Notes: a model not told the origin generated them from the sequence alone. 64,000 nt of DNA from Luzula sylvatica (GCA_946800325.1 OX326957.1:55361798-55425797), one strand, 5' to 3'; shown: positions 1 to 12,570, counted from the first letter of the stretch. Translations and numbers: made by a program.

Positions 1-274
1 AATATTGATAATATCATCTAATAATAAAATTATTTGAACTCATTTGTCTATGATTATGTATATGTTTTACAATTATTTTACATTATAATAAAAAAAACTC
101 TAATTTTCTTAATCAAATAATAATACTTATATTAATGTGATTGTATAATAATATATGAGGTATAACCCAATTTTACAAAAATAAAACATAACAACAAATA
201 ATATATTGTTGTTGTTCATAATATTTCAAATTATTTGAACATATATACATATATACAACATATTTCATTATTTG

Positions 275-753
275 AACATAACAACAAATAATATAAATTT
301 TACAATCAGTGATTCATCAAATATAAAAATAATGAATCATACAACATATGTAGTAACATAACATTAATTATATAGTACTAATAGTTTGTTACTGATTCAA
401 AGTGCAATACAAATTATAAATAATATCAAACTTAATAGCGAAAGTTATTTAAGAAATAATATAAACTTTAATTTAGCATAAACATAAATATAAATTATTT
501 CAACTAATAGTTTGTTACTATTTGAAAAACATAACAACAAATAATATAAATTTCACAATCAGTGATTCATCAAATATAAAAATAATGAATCATACGACAT
601 ATGTAGTAACATAACATTAATTATATAGTACTAATAGTTTGTTACTGATTCAAAGTGCAATACAAATTATAAATAATATCAAACTTAATAGCGAAAGTTA
701 TTTAAGAAATAATATAAACTTTAATTTAGCATAAACATAAATATAAATTATTT
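275..753. repeat. Two-copy tandem duplication, period about 253 bp
   Basis: The AT-rich stretch beginning AACATAACAACAAATAATAT at 275 starts again at 528 and runs almost unchanged to about 753. The copies share runs such as GTGATTCATCAAATATAAAA and CTTAATAGCGAAAGTTATTT and differ at only a few bases. No coding potential is visible. The near identity points to a recent local duplication or an assembly duplication. Confidence 0.85.
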
Positions 754-1234
754 TATATCATATGATTTTTACTAAAAAATTATATTTTTAAAAATAACAA
801 TATTATTTGGTAGGTGTTTATAAGTTTAAGAAGTTATTTAGTTGGATAAACTATTTTTTTCATTTCTATTATTTTTTTAATATTAAATTGGTTTGATTAA
901 AAACACAAATATAATGAACTTAGTATTTTATGAGATTGTTATAGTCATATTGTTTTCAAAATAAATATTAGTACTTAAAATTTTATTATGTAAATAAAAT
1001 ACTTAAAATTATATTATGTAAAAAATATACTTTTTGCATTGTATTTTTACATAATATTTTACAAATTAAAATTATGGAAAATGGTATGTATGAACTATGC
1101 TGCCATGCATGTCAGAATAAACAGAAAATTACAACGAATATATTTGATGAATTTTTAAAATTTAAATTTAAAAAATAATTATACTATATGTTGTATATAT
1201 GTTTTATAATATTACATATTAAGTTATTAGTATT

Positions 1235-1325
<91 letters not shown>

Positions 1326-3790
1326 TCATATTTTATTGTATTCATATTTGATCATGTAATTTTATGTGAAATGATAAACAATTGAATACACTTATTCTAA
1401 CATGAACATATCTAATAATAATAGTGCACATCATTAACATATGATGATGCGACTTTTTAAGAATGCTTAAAACATCATGTAAAATAAGGAACACTTAAAT
1501 ATTTACAAGAAAAATATAGTTATAAAAAAATAATGATAAATCAATGTTCTAAATTTTATCACATCATAATTTAATGGTTGAAATGAATGTGATGACGTGG
1601 TATAAAAAAATTACACAAAATCGAGTCCAAAATAAGGATGTGGGTTAATATTATGAATTCAAACTTGTTGGCCTTCTACAATGCATAGTATTCTATTTGT
1701 TCCTTAATATTCCTCGATGAGGAAATTTAAAAGAGAAACTTTGATGATAACAATAAGAATCCATCCGTATATGTAGAGTTGTTAGGTAGCTTTTTTATCT
1801 TTGAACTACAGTTCTTGATGTATCCAAAAAGAAAAAAAAAGAAAAAAATAGAGTTCTTAAAGTAAGTATTTTATATAAAAAAGAGGAGGGTGTGAAACGA
1901 AAATGATTGGTCTAATAGATACTTTAAGTGAGCCTTAAAAGAGATGCAACATCAAATCAAATAAAAAATTGTTGCATTAAGAAAAAGAAAGTTAAAAAGC
2001 ATAAAAATGTATAAATTGATGTGCAGAATTCACACTAGCTAGGGTTATACTTTTGGAGATACTGAAAAAAAAAAGTTTGAACTTAGCACACACGAATGCA
2101 TATGCATGTAAAAAGAGATACTTATTCTCCAGGGGGGAGAAGAGAATAAATTATGATCTATAAATCTAGAGCTTCATTCATATTCATATATAATTGGTCA
2201 ATAAAATGAAGTACAACTTGTTTTTATTTGTCAGAAAAAAAAGATGCCTATAAGATAACATATAACATGCAAGTAACTTTTTCCATGTTTCTCAATAAGT
2301 ACATTTCATTAGCTATGTTGGAGATTAGGAAAAAATAAACACAAGACTAAGAAGTCATATAATATGGAATGGTTTGAAAAGGTCTTAGTTTTATTTGATA
2401 TATTATACAGAGAGAAATAATTTGCACCTCCGAGAAAATCTTCTCGAATATTTGCACCTATATTTCATTGAATTTTAGAGTTCCAACAATATATTTTTTT
2501 AGAATTTAATTTAGGATTCAGAAATGTATTTTCTTTATAATTAGGTATTCATCAATATACGACGTAGGATTTAGAATCCGGCAATATATTTTTATTTAGG
2601 ACTTGTTTGGATGAGTAGTAAATGTTTGGTTTAGTGTAGGATAGGAAACTTTCTCAAATTTTTACTAGTGCAAGTTTGGATATGTTTTTAAATTATTATA
2701 GAAAAGTTTAAGATTTGTAATTTCTAGAAAATCTTGTATAGAAAAGAGAGAAAAATAAAAACTCAATTGTTTGATGAGTTTTTCTAGGAATACTTTAAGT
2801 CATTTATTATAATCAATACATCATATTAGTTAATTAATAATTACAATTAAAAATTATTAATAATAGTTATTAAGAATTAATTAATGAAATTAATTATATA
2901 ATAAATCATGACTAATAATTTAAAATATATTAGATTGATAAACTACAATTAATTAAATAATAATTTATAAGTATAAGTTAATAAAATAAAAAAATATAAT
3001 TCAAATTTAAAAAATTATATATAAGCATGATTTTGTAAAATGACTTGGATTTTGAAGGATATTCGTTTAACAAATGTTTGAAAATGAGATTGTCGTATTT
3101 AGAACGATGATTCAGAAATATACCTTTTGTAGTGTTTATTACACATAGTTTAGAAGACTACGGGCCTTCGCTTGCAAGAAAAATAGACTTAAGTTTTTAT
3201 GATTTTATTTATAGGAAATTAGAGAGGGCTTGCACATCCCCTTCTAATGTTTTACATATATATAAATAGTAATATTTACTGTTTAGGATTTTATGGTTGA
3301 ATATATATGTTTTTTAGGGTTTAGGATAATGTGATTATTAAAATAAGTTCCATAACTCACAAAAAAAATGAAAATACTTGTGTTGGAGAGATAATAAACC
3401 AATTAGCCCATATCTAGTGAACATCATGACAATATTTCAAGGTAGTTTATATGGCGTTCATTATCAAAGTCCTTTTTACACATAGTATAGTTAGTGTGTT
3501 TGTCTTGAGTAATTATAGTTATAGTTGGTGTACACGATTATTAGCTTAAGAAGGGAGGTGGAAAAGGAGGGCAAAGGAAACAATCAATCGTCCTTGGTGG
3601 AGTGGAGCCATGTGGGGGGTAAGTTCTCTTTGCTGCCAAAAGCCTAGCAACTAGCAAGTACTTGCAATAATCCCTTCAAAAGCCAACATTTGTGGCATCC
3701 TCTTTCTTCAAAGTTTATATACCAATCTATCTAGGGTTTCGACTTGGAAGATATAATGAGAGCTAATAATATATAAGGGAAAAAATATTA
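754..3790. other. AT-rich intergenic DNA
   Basis: No gene model is supported. Apart from the AT microsatellite at 1239-1322 there is only low-complexity AT-rich sequence. The start GGACTTGTTTGGATGAG near 2607 resembles the ends of the Tourist-like elements seen later, but no partner end was found. Confidence 0.6.
1239..1322. repeat. (AT)n microsatellite
   Basis: About 42 uninterrupted AT dinucleotides. The tyrosine/isoleucine ORF read across it is an artefact of the repeat. Confidence 0.98.
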
Positions 3791-3792
3791 TC

Positions 3793-3809
3793 CCCCCCAC
3801 ACACCACCA

Positions 3810-3841
<32 letters not shown>
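3793..3841. repeat. (CA)n microsatellite
   Basis: C-rich sequence grades into CACCACCAC and then a pure CA run. It directly abuts the left end of the MITE copy at 3845 and has probably replaced that element's terminal bases. Confidence 0.9.
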
Positions 3842-3842
<1 letters not shown>

Positions 3843-3844
3843 TT

Positions 3845-4105
3845 CATCCCAACATTCTTGACGAGGTGGACAAATTGGAGTTAGTTGGGTTGATTAACAT
3901 CCAAATTAAAATTAATTGACACGTTTAATTACACGTCAATTCATTTTAATGTGTTAATATTAATACATGTTAATTGACATGTCAATTTAATTAATCGATT
4001 AATTAACCCGTTAATTTATTTAATTATGATATTAATTAATTCAATTAAACATCATTTGCCACGTCATAAAAGGTATTTCGATGAGTTATGGGGCACCATG
4101 CATAT
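3845..4105. mobile_element. MITE family A, copy 1
   Basis: About 260 bp, AT-rich and highly self-complementary (TTGACACGTTTAATT, ACACGTCAATT, TTAATTGACATGTCAATT). Its ends contain ACATTCTTGACGAGGTGG and, in reverse complement, CCTTTTATGACGTGGC with GATGAGTTATGGGGC. The same sequence recurs at 6060-6305 and 43309-43565, with a fragment at 37490-37600. Copies are short and non-coding, so this is a miniature inverted-repeat element. The superfamily is not assigned because no clean target duplication was found. Confidence 0.7.
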
Positions 4106-4664
4106 ATAACCCCTAATAATAAGGCATTGTCACTTCATGACTTCAAGATAGCAAAGGCTCTCTCTTTGTATCTTTGCTGTGTCATTTTAAAGGGGAAATG
4201 TATGCATGTCTGAGACTCGTGAGGATTCCTTGCTTTTACCTAGGGTTATTGGGCTCCATTCCTTTTAGTTTTACCATCAGATTTTGATAATCTCCATTTT
4301 ATTTGGGAATGGAGATATCTGGGGAATATTGGTGAAAAAGTATGGACCAAATAAATATAGTACAGTAGAATAAAGGTGGATATCCATATGAAAGAGAAGA
4401 AATAATGAAGCATTAATTTCAACTTTGAAACCATACGATTCATGTATGATTAGGAATACCAAACATTAATATAATATTGTTTATACACTATTAAATTAAA
4501 GTAATAACGTAATACATATATCTCCTTATTTTGAATTCAAATTCGAAGAGTGGAAGATTCTACTATTCTCTCTTCTCCCTTGCAATTAAAATCCATTGCT
4601 TGATGTTCCTTGACCCATAAATGAAATAGGAGAGGTATTTAGTTTTGAAAGGGTTGATAAGTTT

Positions 4665-4712
4665 TTCCAAAATACCCTTGTAAAAGAGTGTATGATAGAA
4701 CTCCCATTTCTT
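4665..4712. mobile_element. Fragment of Mutator-like MITE (family C end)
   Basis: AAAATACCCTTGTAAAAG followed by a GTGTATGATAGAACTCCC end matches the right end of the complete copy at 59803-60063. No left end was found, so this is a fragment or a diverged copy. Confidence 0.5.
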
Positions 4713-5600
<888 letters not shown>

Positions 5601-5605
5601 TATTT

Positions 5606-5821
5606 TGTATACAATAGACAGGTCCGTCTATGAAGACTGATCTCGTCCCGTTTGAGGAAATTCTTTTGAGAAAATCATGGTCCATCTATGAAGACGATGT
5701 GGATGATTTCAACGAAGATGAAGAACCATTTTCTCATTTGCAGGATGCAATTTTTGGTCCATCTATGAAGACGGGTGGGATGATCTCGACCTGTTTGAGG
5801 ACATTCTTTTGTTTTCTATAA
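5606..5821 (+). other. Short acidic ORF with an internal duplication, function unknown
   Basis: A 63-codon frame from 5630 encodes an acidic stretch (DDVDDFNEDEEPF). The DNA has two diverged copies of a motif: GTCTATGAAGACTGATCTCG with GTTTGAGGAAATTCTTTTG at about 5624-5669, and CATCTATGAAGACGGGTGGG with GTTTGAGGACATTCTTTTG at about 5760-5812. A third partial copy (CCATCTATGAAGACGATG) lies at about 5682. This looks like the decayed remainder of a repeated coding segment. I do not recognise the family. Confidence 0.3.
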
Positions 5822-5891
5822 TATGTTTGTACGATTGTATGTAGATGTAGTTGATCATGTAAATATTTGTATGCATACAATTTGGGAACTA

Positions 5892-5930
5892 TGTATGTAT
5901 GTATGTATGTATGTATGTATGTATGTATGT
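5892..5930. repeat. (TATG)n microsatellite
   Basis: About nine uninterrupted TATG/GTAT units. A shorter version recurs near 6478. Confidence 0.95.
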
Positions 5931-6059
5931 GTAGTTCGTCGCGGAATTATCTTGGATGTATGTGGTTAGGGAATTATGTATGTATGTCTCGAAATAAATT
6001 AACAATTGAGTCATAGTTTCATACATGCGTTATATATGGAGACCCAATAATAAAAAAAA

Positions 6060-6305
6060 TTAACATCCTTGATGACGTGATAACAGAGAATTAAGTGGCT
6101 TGATTAGTATTATTAATTGACACGATTAACGATTGAATTGACCGATTAATTGAATTGACACGTCAATTAACATTTATTAATATTAACATATTATAAATTA
6201 TTGGCGCGTTAATTAAACGTGTCAATTAGCATTTAATTGAGTTAATTAGAGATGTTAATCAATTGACTTTGTCACCTCATCAAGAATACTGGGATGAGTT
6301 TGGGG
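6060..6305. mobile_element. MITE family A, copy 2
   Basis: Begins CATCCTTGATGACGTG and ends CACCTCATCAAGAATACTGG followed by GATGAGTTTGGGGC. The interior is rich in TTGACACG/CGTGTCAA inverted pairs, as in the copy at 3845. The ends are imperfect inverted repeats of each other. Non-coding. Confidence 0.7.
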
Positions 6306-6754
6306 CTAGTATATTTTTTCTTTCACATATGGGTACAAATTGGGTTGAAATAGAAAAACCAAAGAGGGCAGTGAATCTTTGGTGATATGTTTGGGTACAA
6401 AATTGGGTTGAAATAGAAAAAATAAATATAACACGTGTCAATTTTTTGTGATGTGTTTAAAATTATATCTATGGTATGATGTATGTATGTATATAAGTGT
6501 AGTTCGTCGTGGAATTATCTTGGATGTATGCGGTTAGGAAATTATGTATATATGTTTGGAATGTGCATGTGTGTATAATTGGTCTTGTATGTGTGTTTTG
6601 AATTATGGATCTATGTAGATACAAAAGAACTTTGTACTTATGCAATGCAAGATTTTTTATTTTTGGTAATTATCTTTATGTTGATTGTCTAATATTTTCC
6701 TGTGCCGACTTGTATGTAATTTTTGAATTGCGAATAATTGGTATTGATTAGTAA

Positions 6755-7215
6755 ACACAAAAAACACAAATTTTCATAATCATAGTCAAATTTGCATCTA
6801 TACCCACCAAAACACATTTTTTAATAATCATACTCAAATTTGCATCGATACCCAACAAAAACTCCAATTTTCGTGAACTTACTCAAATTGGCATCTATAC
6901 CCACCAAAAACTCAAATTTTCGTAATCATACTCAAATTTGCTTCTATACCCACCAAAAACTCAAATTTTCGTGAACTCACTGAAATTAGCATCTATACCC
7001 AACAAAAACTCAATTTTTCATAATCGTAATTAAATATGCATCTATACTCACGAAAATTTCAATTTTGGTGAACTTACTGAAATTTGCAACTACACCCACC
7101 AAACACTCAAATTTTCATACTCGTACTCAAATTTGCATCTATACCCACCAAAAACTATAAAAAAGGTTCATATTACTCAAATTTGCAACTATACCCTACA
7201 AAAACTGAAATTTGC
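6755..7215. repeat. Minisatellite, unit about 60-75 bp
   Basis: Seven or eight diverged units, each containing ACTCAAATTTTCGT, a GAACTTACTC or AATCATACTC segment, AATTTGCATCTATACCC and ACCAAAAA. Units differ by substitutions and small indels, so the array is old. No ORF spans it. It immediately precedes LTR-like sequence starting near 7248. Confidence 0.85.
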
Positions 7216-7247
7216 AAATAAATCCTAAAAATTAAAAATACGAAAAC

Positions 7248-8294
7248 TGAAGGAAATACGGTTACAGATCAACTAGTAGATTGTACACATTAGGGTAGAT
7301 GAACGTACACATTCGTCGAAACGATCGGATGCATAATAAGATTATGCATAATTGACAAAAAAATATATAGTCCGTCATGACGGACTGGTTGGTCCCTCGT
7401 GACGGACTGTAGTGTAATTTATGTACACCAATCTGTGAGTATACCGTCGTGACGCACTGGTTTGTGTGTCATGACGGAGCTCCGTCGTGACGGACAAGTT
7501 GGTCTAGAAGTTAAAAATAGATTTCAGGACTGGTGCATCATGATGGACCATATGGTCCGTCGTGACGCACACGGGGTAAAATTGAAGTTCAAGAGTTGGA
7601 CGTTTCAAAAATTAAATGGTCCATCATGACGCTACTTTTGGTGCATCTTGACGGAAGTAGCTCAAACAGTCCCTGGAAGTTTGTACAAAAATATTTTGTA
7701 CAGTCCGTCATGACGCAAGATGTTGCGTCGTGACGAATGATCTGAATTAGCCCCTGGAAATCGATGAATTGTCCGAAACACGGCAATAGATGTGAGTTAC
7801 CAAGATAGAAATTATTTCTTTCACGAGAAAGAGATATCCCTTAGGCATATCGATGAATCGATTAACGAAATCTTTGGCCAGAGTCAACGATATTAAGAGT
7901 TAATATCAATTGTATTTGTTAATTCGATTTGGTATCGGAAATAAATATAGTCAATCAAAATATAACGATGACTACTACTATGCCTTTTGATTGACGGATA
8001 TCGCGAACAAGAGAACTAGTAACCACTATTTGAGACAGGAATAATTATCACAGTCATTTTTTTCGTGTTAACATGGGTAGTTTTGATGGATGTTTTCCTA
8101 GGTCTCGCTCATGAGGTTGTAAGCTTATGCATACGCTTACTACCATCGTTAAACGAACCTACACGATCACACAAAAGAGTTGTCTTATTTCGGGCTTGAT
8201 TCTCTAATCCATGCATATGCGATATTCTCTAAGATGGATGTATATATGATATACATTAGTGCATTTTAGTTGGATCTGAAACTGAGTGGGATAC
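7248..8294 (+). mobile_element. Diverged LTR-like fragment containing a palindrome array
   Basis: It starts TGAAGGAAATACGG with TACAGATCAACTAG, matching the start of the solo LTR at 55319-56294 read on its own strand (TGAAAGAAATACAG, CGGATCAACCG). The body carries the GTSCGT palindrome array (7370-7736) and no reading frame. The next LTR start follows directly at 8295. No target duplication was found, so boundaries are approximate and the assignment rests on similarity of the first 40 or so bases. Confidence 0.45.
7370..7736. repeat. Array of GTSCGTCRTGACGSAC palindromes
   Basis: About eleven copies of a 16-bp near-perfect inverted repeat lie in 370 bp. Examples are GTCCGTCATGACGGAC at 7370-7385, CTCCGTCGTGACGGAC near 7480, GTCCGTCGTGACGCAC near 7556 and GTCCGTCATGACGC near 7703. 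Half-sites are GTCCGT or GTGCGT. Spacing is irregular (about 20-60 bp). A similar array with a different centre lies at 41326-41777. Confidence 0.9.
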
Positions 8295-9446
8295 TGAAGA
8301 AATTACAGTTTTGGATCAACTAGAAAATATACACATGAGTGAAGGAAATACATTTTTGAATCAAACGGTAAAATTGTACGTATAAGGACAAACGAACGCA
8401 CGCGTTCGTGGGATTAAATAATATGTATATTAGATGCACATATGTATATTGGATATACATAGTTAAATTGATAAGAAACGGTTTTATTAAAAAAAACAGA
8501 AAATTCAGTTTAAACAGTTTTAGTAAAACTAACATAACTTTCAGATAACAACTCCAATTTGAATGGTTCAAACTGGGTTGGTTAGAAAATAAGATTATCT
8601 AGAACTTTCATGAAGAAATATATTTCATTTGAGCGATTTATCATTTTTGTTTTAATAGAATACCGAAAGGATGCGACAATTTAACATACAGCTAGTAAAA
8701 CTATCATAACTTTCGCATCCGAACTCCAATTGGGCTGGGCCAAATTTGGTTGGAAAGACAATAAGATTATCTACAATTTTCGAAAGGTTTGAAGTCTGTT
8801 GGAACGATTTAACAATTTCGTTTCAACATAATACTGAAAGGGTACATGCAGTCTTATGTATCAAAATGTTTATAATAGTTATACATATATTTTGGTTCAA
8901 ATTATCCTATGTAATATATATAGGATGTTTCTCTCTTCTCTAAAAAGGTTAATCCTTAATCTAATTCTGATTAGACTAATTGAGACAAATTTGTTGGAGG
9001 CATTTATTCATGAGTTGAGAAAGTGCGAAGAAAGAGAGAAACAAGAAAAAGAGTTTTCTCGGTTTAGAGAATCGAACGCAATCAAGCAAGTTCGCCGGTG
9101 CATCATCTAGGCAGGTGCATCCGCGACCGAGGTGCTACGACTCACGGTGGATACGGTAGAGGAATGCGCAACTTGTAACTCTTCGTTGTGATCAAACCGG
9201 AGACGGGATTGGAGTCCAAATGGTGGGAGACGTGTGGTATGGGACACACGGGCTAGTCACTAACGTGACACCGGAGAAGAAATGGACGTGAGCAATCAAC
9301 CCTTCGCGTGTGATCAATTTCACACCGGTAATCGTCTATCCTACTTTGCATCGTACTTTCGAAGTCGATGCGAGATCTCAAGTTTTGGGAACCGGACCGA
9401 GCCTTCATATCCGCTGCGCGAGCCCAGGGTCGGGAATATTCCCAAT
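8295..9446 (+). mobile_element. Left LTR of a truncated copia-type element
   Basis: The sequence parallels the solo LTR at 55319-56294 (reverse strand) over most of its length. Shared segments include AACTCCAATTGGGCTGGGCC, ATAAGATTATCTAC, GCATCATCTAGGCAGGTGCA (compare TACATCGTCTAGGCAGGTGT) and an end with GGGTCGGGAATATTCCC (compare GGGGATATTCCCC). It is followed by a leader and a gag remnant (9913-10538). No right LTR or polymerase was found, so the element is truncated. Confidence 0.65.
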
Positions 9447-9912
9447 ATAAGGATAGTTCAATTGAATGGTTCGCGTTATTTGAGGACTCACGTGGTTTCA
9501 GGTCATAGTCGGGCACGTGAGTAATTCAATTCAACGATACATATATATGATTGTGATTTAACCGTCCATGCCAATCTCATTTGAGTTCGGGGCATATATA
9601 GGATGCACACACGGAAATTCGGATTGTATATGATACAATTCGATACCGAAATCATATAAAGGACCAAGAGTCGCATTGGATGCGATTGGATTTAATCATA
9701 TCTAAATAGCGATATCTCACTTGTCAGCCATAGTCACTTGTGGGAGGACAGTGAAATATGGGTCTTGAGGTGTTATCGAACTAGGAGTTCCGAATCGGTA
9801 TGAGCGTTATCGATTTGATAAAAATAACACATTTTATATAAATTATCATATAAGCATATAATTTAAGTACACACGGTTAGTAAAGTCAATTTTATTTTTT
9901 CATTGTAGAATA

Positions 9913-10538
9913 ATGTCATCAATCAACATCAATTCCATATCGATTAGATTGGTCTTGGAGAAAGAAAAACTAGTAGGCCGGAACTATCTCGATTGGCATC
10001 GAAACCTGAGAATAGTTCTCAGGCAAGAGATGAAAAGCCACGTGTTAGACACGGAGTTAATGGATTCGGGATCCGAAGCTACGACTGAAGAGAAAGACAC
10101 ATTTGAAAAATTGAAGAAAGAATCGAATGACGTAACGTGCCTCATGTTGGCATGTATGGACGCAAGTCTTCAAAACACTTTGAGGACTCAAGTGTGTATA
10201 AGATAAATGCTACGCTCAAGAAAATGTTCCAAAAGTAAGACCGTATTGAACGGTTCACAATGCTCAAGGAGTTGTTAAACTGTAAGATGCCTAACATGTC
10301 TTTAGTGAGCACTCATGTATTGAAGGTACAAGCTCTCATAGTCCGTCTTGAGAAGTTTGGAGAAAAGGTGTCGCCGATAATGCAACAAGATTTGAACTTG
10401 TGTGTGTTGCCGCCTATATTCTCCACCTTCGTTACAAACTATCATATGCACTCGATGAGTAAATCGATCCTCGAGCTCCATGGGATGCTCAAGAATTTTG
10501 AATCGGAGATGCTCAAGGCATCCGGAGTAGTATATTGA
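9913..10538 (+). pseudogene. Copia gag polyprotein fragment (broken)
   Basis: Two frames match the amino-terminal gag (UBN2/DUF4219-type) region of Ty1/copia polyproteins. The first, 9913-10206, has GRNYLDWHRNLRIVLRQE, a segment typical of copia gag. The second, 10260-10538, has KVQALIVRLEKFGEKV, VLPPIFSTFVTNYHM and LHGMLKNFESEM, which correspond to the following gag segments. A stop at 10204-10206 and a frame change separate them, so no intact gag is made. Integrase, reverse transcriptase and RNase H are absent downstream. The fragment sits behind the LTR at 8295-9446 with a leader of about 470 bp. Family knowledge supports gag; the link to this LTR is inferred from order and orientation. 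Confidence 0.8.
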
Positions 10539-10595
10539 TTGAAGGCTAAATTTTTTTAAGATTCGATATATTAAAGTAATATTCAAAATACAAAT

Positions 10596-10731
10596 GGGCC
10601 CGTAACCCAGTTGGTTGAGTGTGAGACACAAAAATATATGTTGTGAGAGTTTTTGGATTCAATTCTCATTGGCATCAATGGATGGAGGACATACGTGACT
10701 TCTCCGTTGATTATCAAAAATAATATAATAA
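10596..10731 (+). mobile_element. tRNA-derived SINE
   Basis: Starts GGGCCCGTAACCCAGTTGG, with an A-box-like GTAACCCAGTTGGTTGAG, then a B-box-like GGATTCAATTCTC about 50 bp later. This is the internal promoter layout of tRNA-derived SINEs. A unique body of about 60 bp follows, ending in an A/T-rich tail. TAATATTCAA occurs on both sides (10577-10586 and 10732-10741) as a possible 10-bp target duplication, with a few unexplained bases before the SINE head. It is not a functional tRNA gene because no cloverleaf can be completed. Confidence 0.7.
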
Positions 10732-10818
10732 TAATATTCAATATATTTAATTAATTAATTGTAAAAATCTTTAATAATATATTGCTCTCACGATATTCAT
10801 GTTATACTCATGATATGC

Positions 10819-10988
10819 TATGTTGCACGGATACGATTACGAGTAGCGTATCCGATACGGCACGGATACGACGTTACAATAATTTTAAAAAAAAATAATA
10901 CGACGTTACAATAATTTAAAAAAAAAAATAAGGATACAGTACGAATACGACGCTACATGTTTGGTCGATGAAGCATCCGTGCAACATA
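10819..10988. mobile_element. Small MITE with GTTGCACGGATAC ends
   Basis: The left end TATGTTGCACGGATACG and the reverse-complemented right end TATGTTGCACGGATGC form an inverted repeat about 170 bp apart. The interior repeats TACGACGTTACAATAATTT twice. Non-coding. The superfamily is uncertain. Confidence 0.65.
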
Positions 10989-11159
10989 AACGATATATGA
11001 TTGTTGAAGTACGTGCAAACTTACTCTCTTCAAACAATCCAAGTATAAATACACCAAAAGTTAAGGATACATGAAATCTGATGATCAAATTATTTATTCT
11101 TCCATTTACTTTTGATGTATTGTCATATCATTTTTTATTATATGCTCATTTACCTTAGT

Positions 11160-11253
11160 TGTTAAGCTATCTTTCTCAGGTATAGTCCTAGCCCTCCCTC
11201 TCTCTTTTATTCTTTTGACCATTATCCTGTCTCTCTCGCATACAATATCTCTC

Positions 11254-11289
<36 letters not shown>

Positions 11290-11566
11290 CATGTATACCC
11301 TCTATAATGCTTCTCACTTCTCCTTCCTTTTGCTCCCTAAGCTCACCTAGAACAAATAAAAGAGACAATAAGAACATACTCGCCTCAGCTCAGGCCATTC
11401 TTAATCCCCTTCATTCGTTCCAATCAATATACCGAAATCAAAAGCCCCAATAAGATTAAAAAGCTCCCAAAAGCTACTTGTTCTTATATTACGGAGTTCT
11501 CTTTTTTAGGGTTTGCCTTATTTTACCACACATCACCAATTTAGAAAAAAAAAGATTATTCAATCA
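11160..11566 (+). promoter_or_regulatory. Upstream region and 5' leader of the KANADI gene
   Basis: Pyrimidine-rich DNA (CTCCCTCTCTCTTTT) and an (AG)n run at 11257-11287 lie 280-310 bp before the chosen ATG. CT/GA-rich tracts like these are common in plant core promoters and leaders. No unambiguous TATA box was assigned. The frame is open upstream to a Met at 11513, which would add 18 residues. Confidence 0.4.
11257..11287. repeat. (AG)n microsatellite
   Basis: About 15 AG units in the presumed KANADI promoter or leader, preceded by CTCTCTACAG. Confidence 0.95.
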
Positions 11567-12356
11567 ATGGAAGCCACCTCGGCACGACTACCTGATCTAT
11601 CTTTACAAATTAGTCCCCCAAATATTTCAAATAATAACGATACTTCGTTCACAACAAGCACAGATCTCTCTCTTTCAACTCAACCAGTAGCTCTGCAACA
11701 AGCGCCGGTCGACCCATTATTGAATGACCCGAAACCCGTATTCAATCCGACTTTGTTTCGCAATAATAATCGTCCAAATTTTGATACTATTATGGGGCCT
11801 TTTACGCACTCCTTGAATGGTGTACCATCATTAGGTCCATGCTATAATTATGATCGAATCGGGGCAATGGTATCAAGGTTAAATGGATTTGTACCAATGG
11901 ATCGATTTGGACCCTTGGATCCAACTCATAGCTTGATGATGAGTTCGTCCAGATTTATTGTACCGAAGATACCCGGAAAGAGAAGTACAAGGGCTCCGAG
12001 GATGAGGTGGACGAGTAGTCTGCATGCACGATTTGTTCGAGCTGTTGAGCTCCTTGGCGGTCATGAAAGTATGATATTATGATTGATTTCTCTCTATCTA
12101 AATCACATTAGCTTGGTTTTATGTGCTAAAATGATTATATTTATAATCATTTTCTCTGCATTTGTTGTTGATAACTTGATATCAAACACAAAAGAAACCA
12201 AAATAAATAGTTTCATGATAATTTGTGTTTGGTTGTTTTTGTCATGATCCATTTTTTTTACTTTTCAATATTTATACTAATACTAATATTCATTAGAAAC
12301 GATATACACATTGATCGTTGGAATATTGTTACTAGTTTTTAGAGATATTGATCCTT

Positions 12357-12393
<37 letters not shown>

Positions 12394-12570
12394 ATCATAC
12401 AAATATACTGATCCCTTGCACCATGCATATTTGTGCTAATCATTGTGACTTTTTGATATTGATATATGATGTGATATATAGGGGCAACGCCAAAATCAGT
12501 TCTTGAGCTTATGGATGTTAAAGATCTCACTCTTGCCCACGTCAAGAGCCACTTACAGGTACTACGTACG

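Noticed and set aside
1188..1385. Tyr-Ile repeat ORF
   Set aside because: Translation of an (AT)n microsatellite.
7370..7736. Could the palindrome clusters be a CRISPR array?
   Set aside because: Units are themselves variable inverted repeats with irregular spacing, in a plant genome, without constant-length spacers or cas genes.
9253..9524. Overlapping 80-87 codon ORFs on both strands
   Set aside because: They fall in the LTR and leader of the truncated copia element and resemble no protein; the same region is non-coding in the related solo LTR.
10596..10680. A tRNA gene
   Set aside because: A- and B-box-like sequences are present, but acceptor and anticodon stems cannot be formed; a SINE explains it better.
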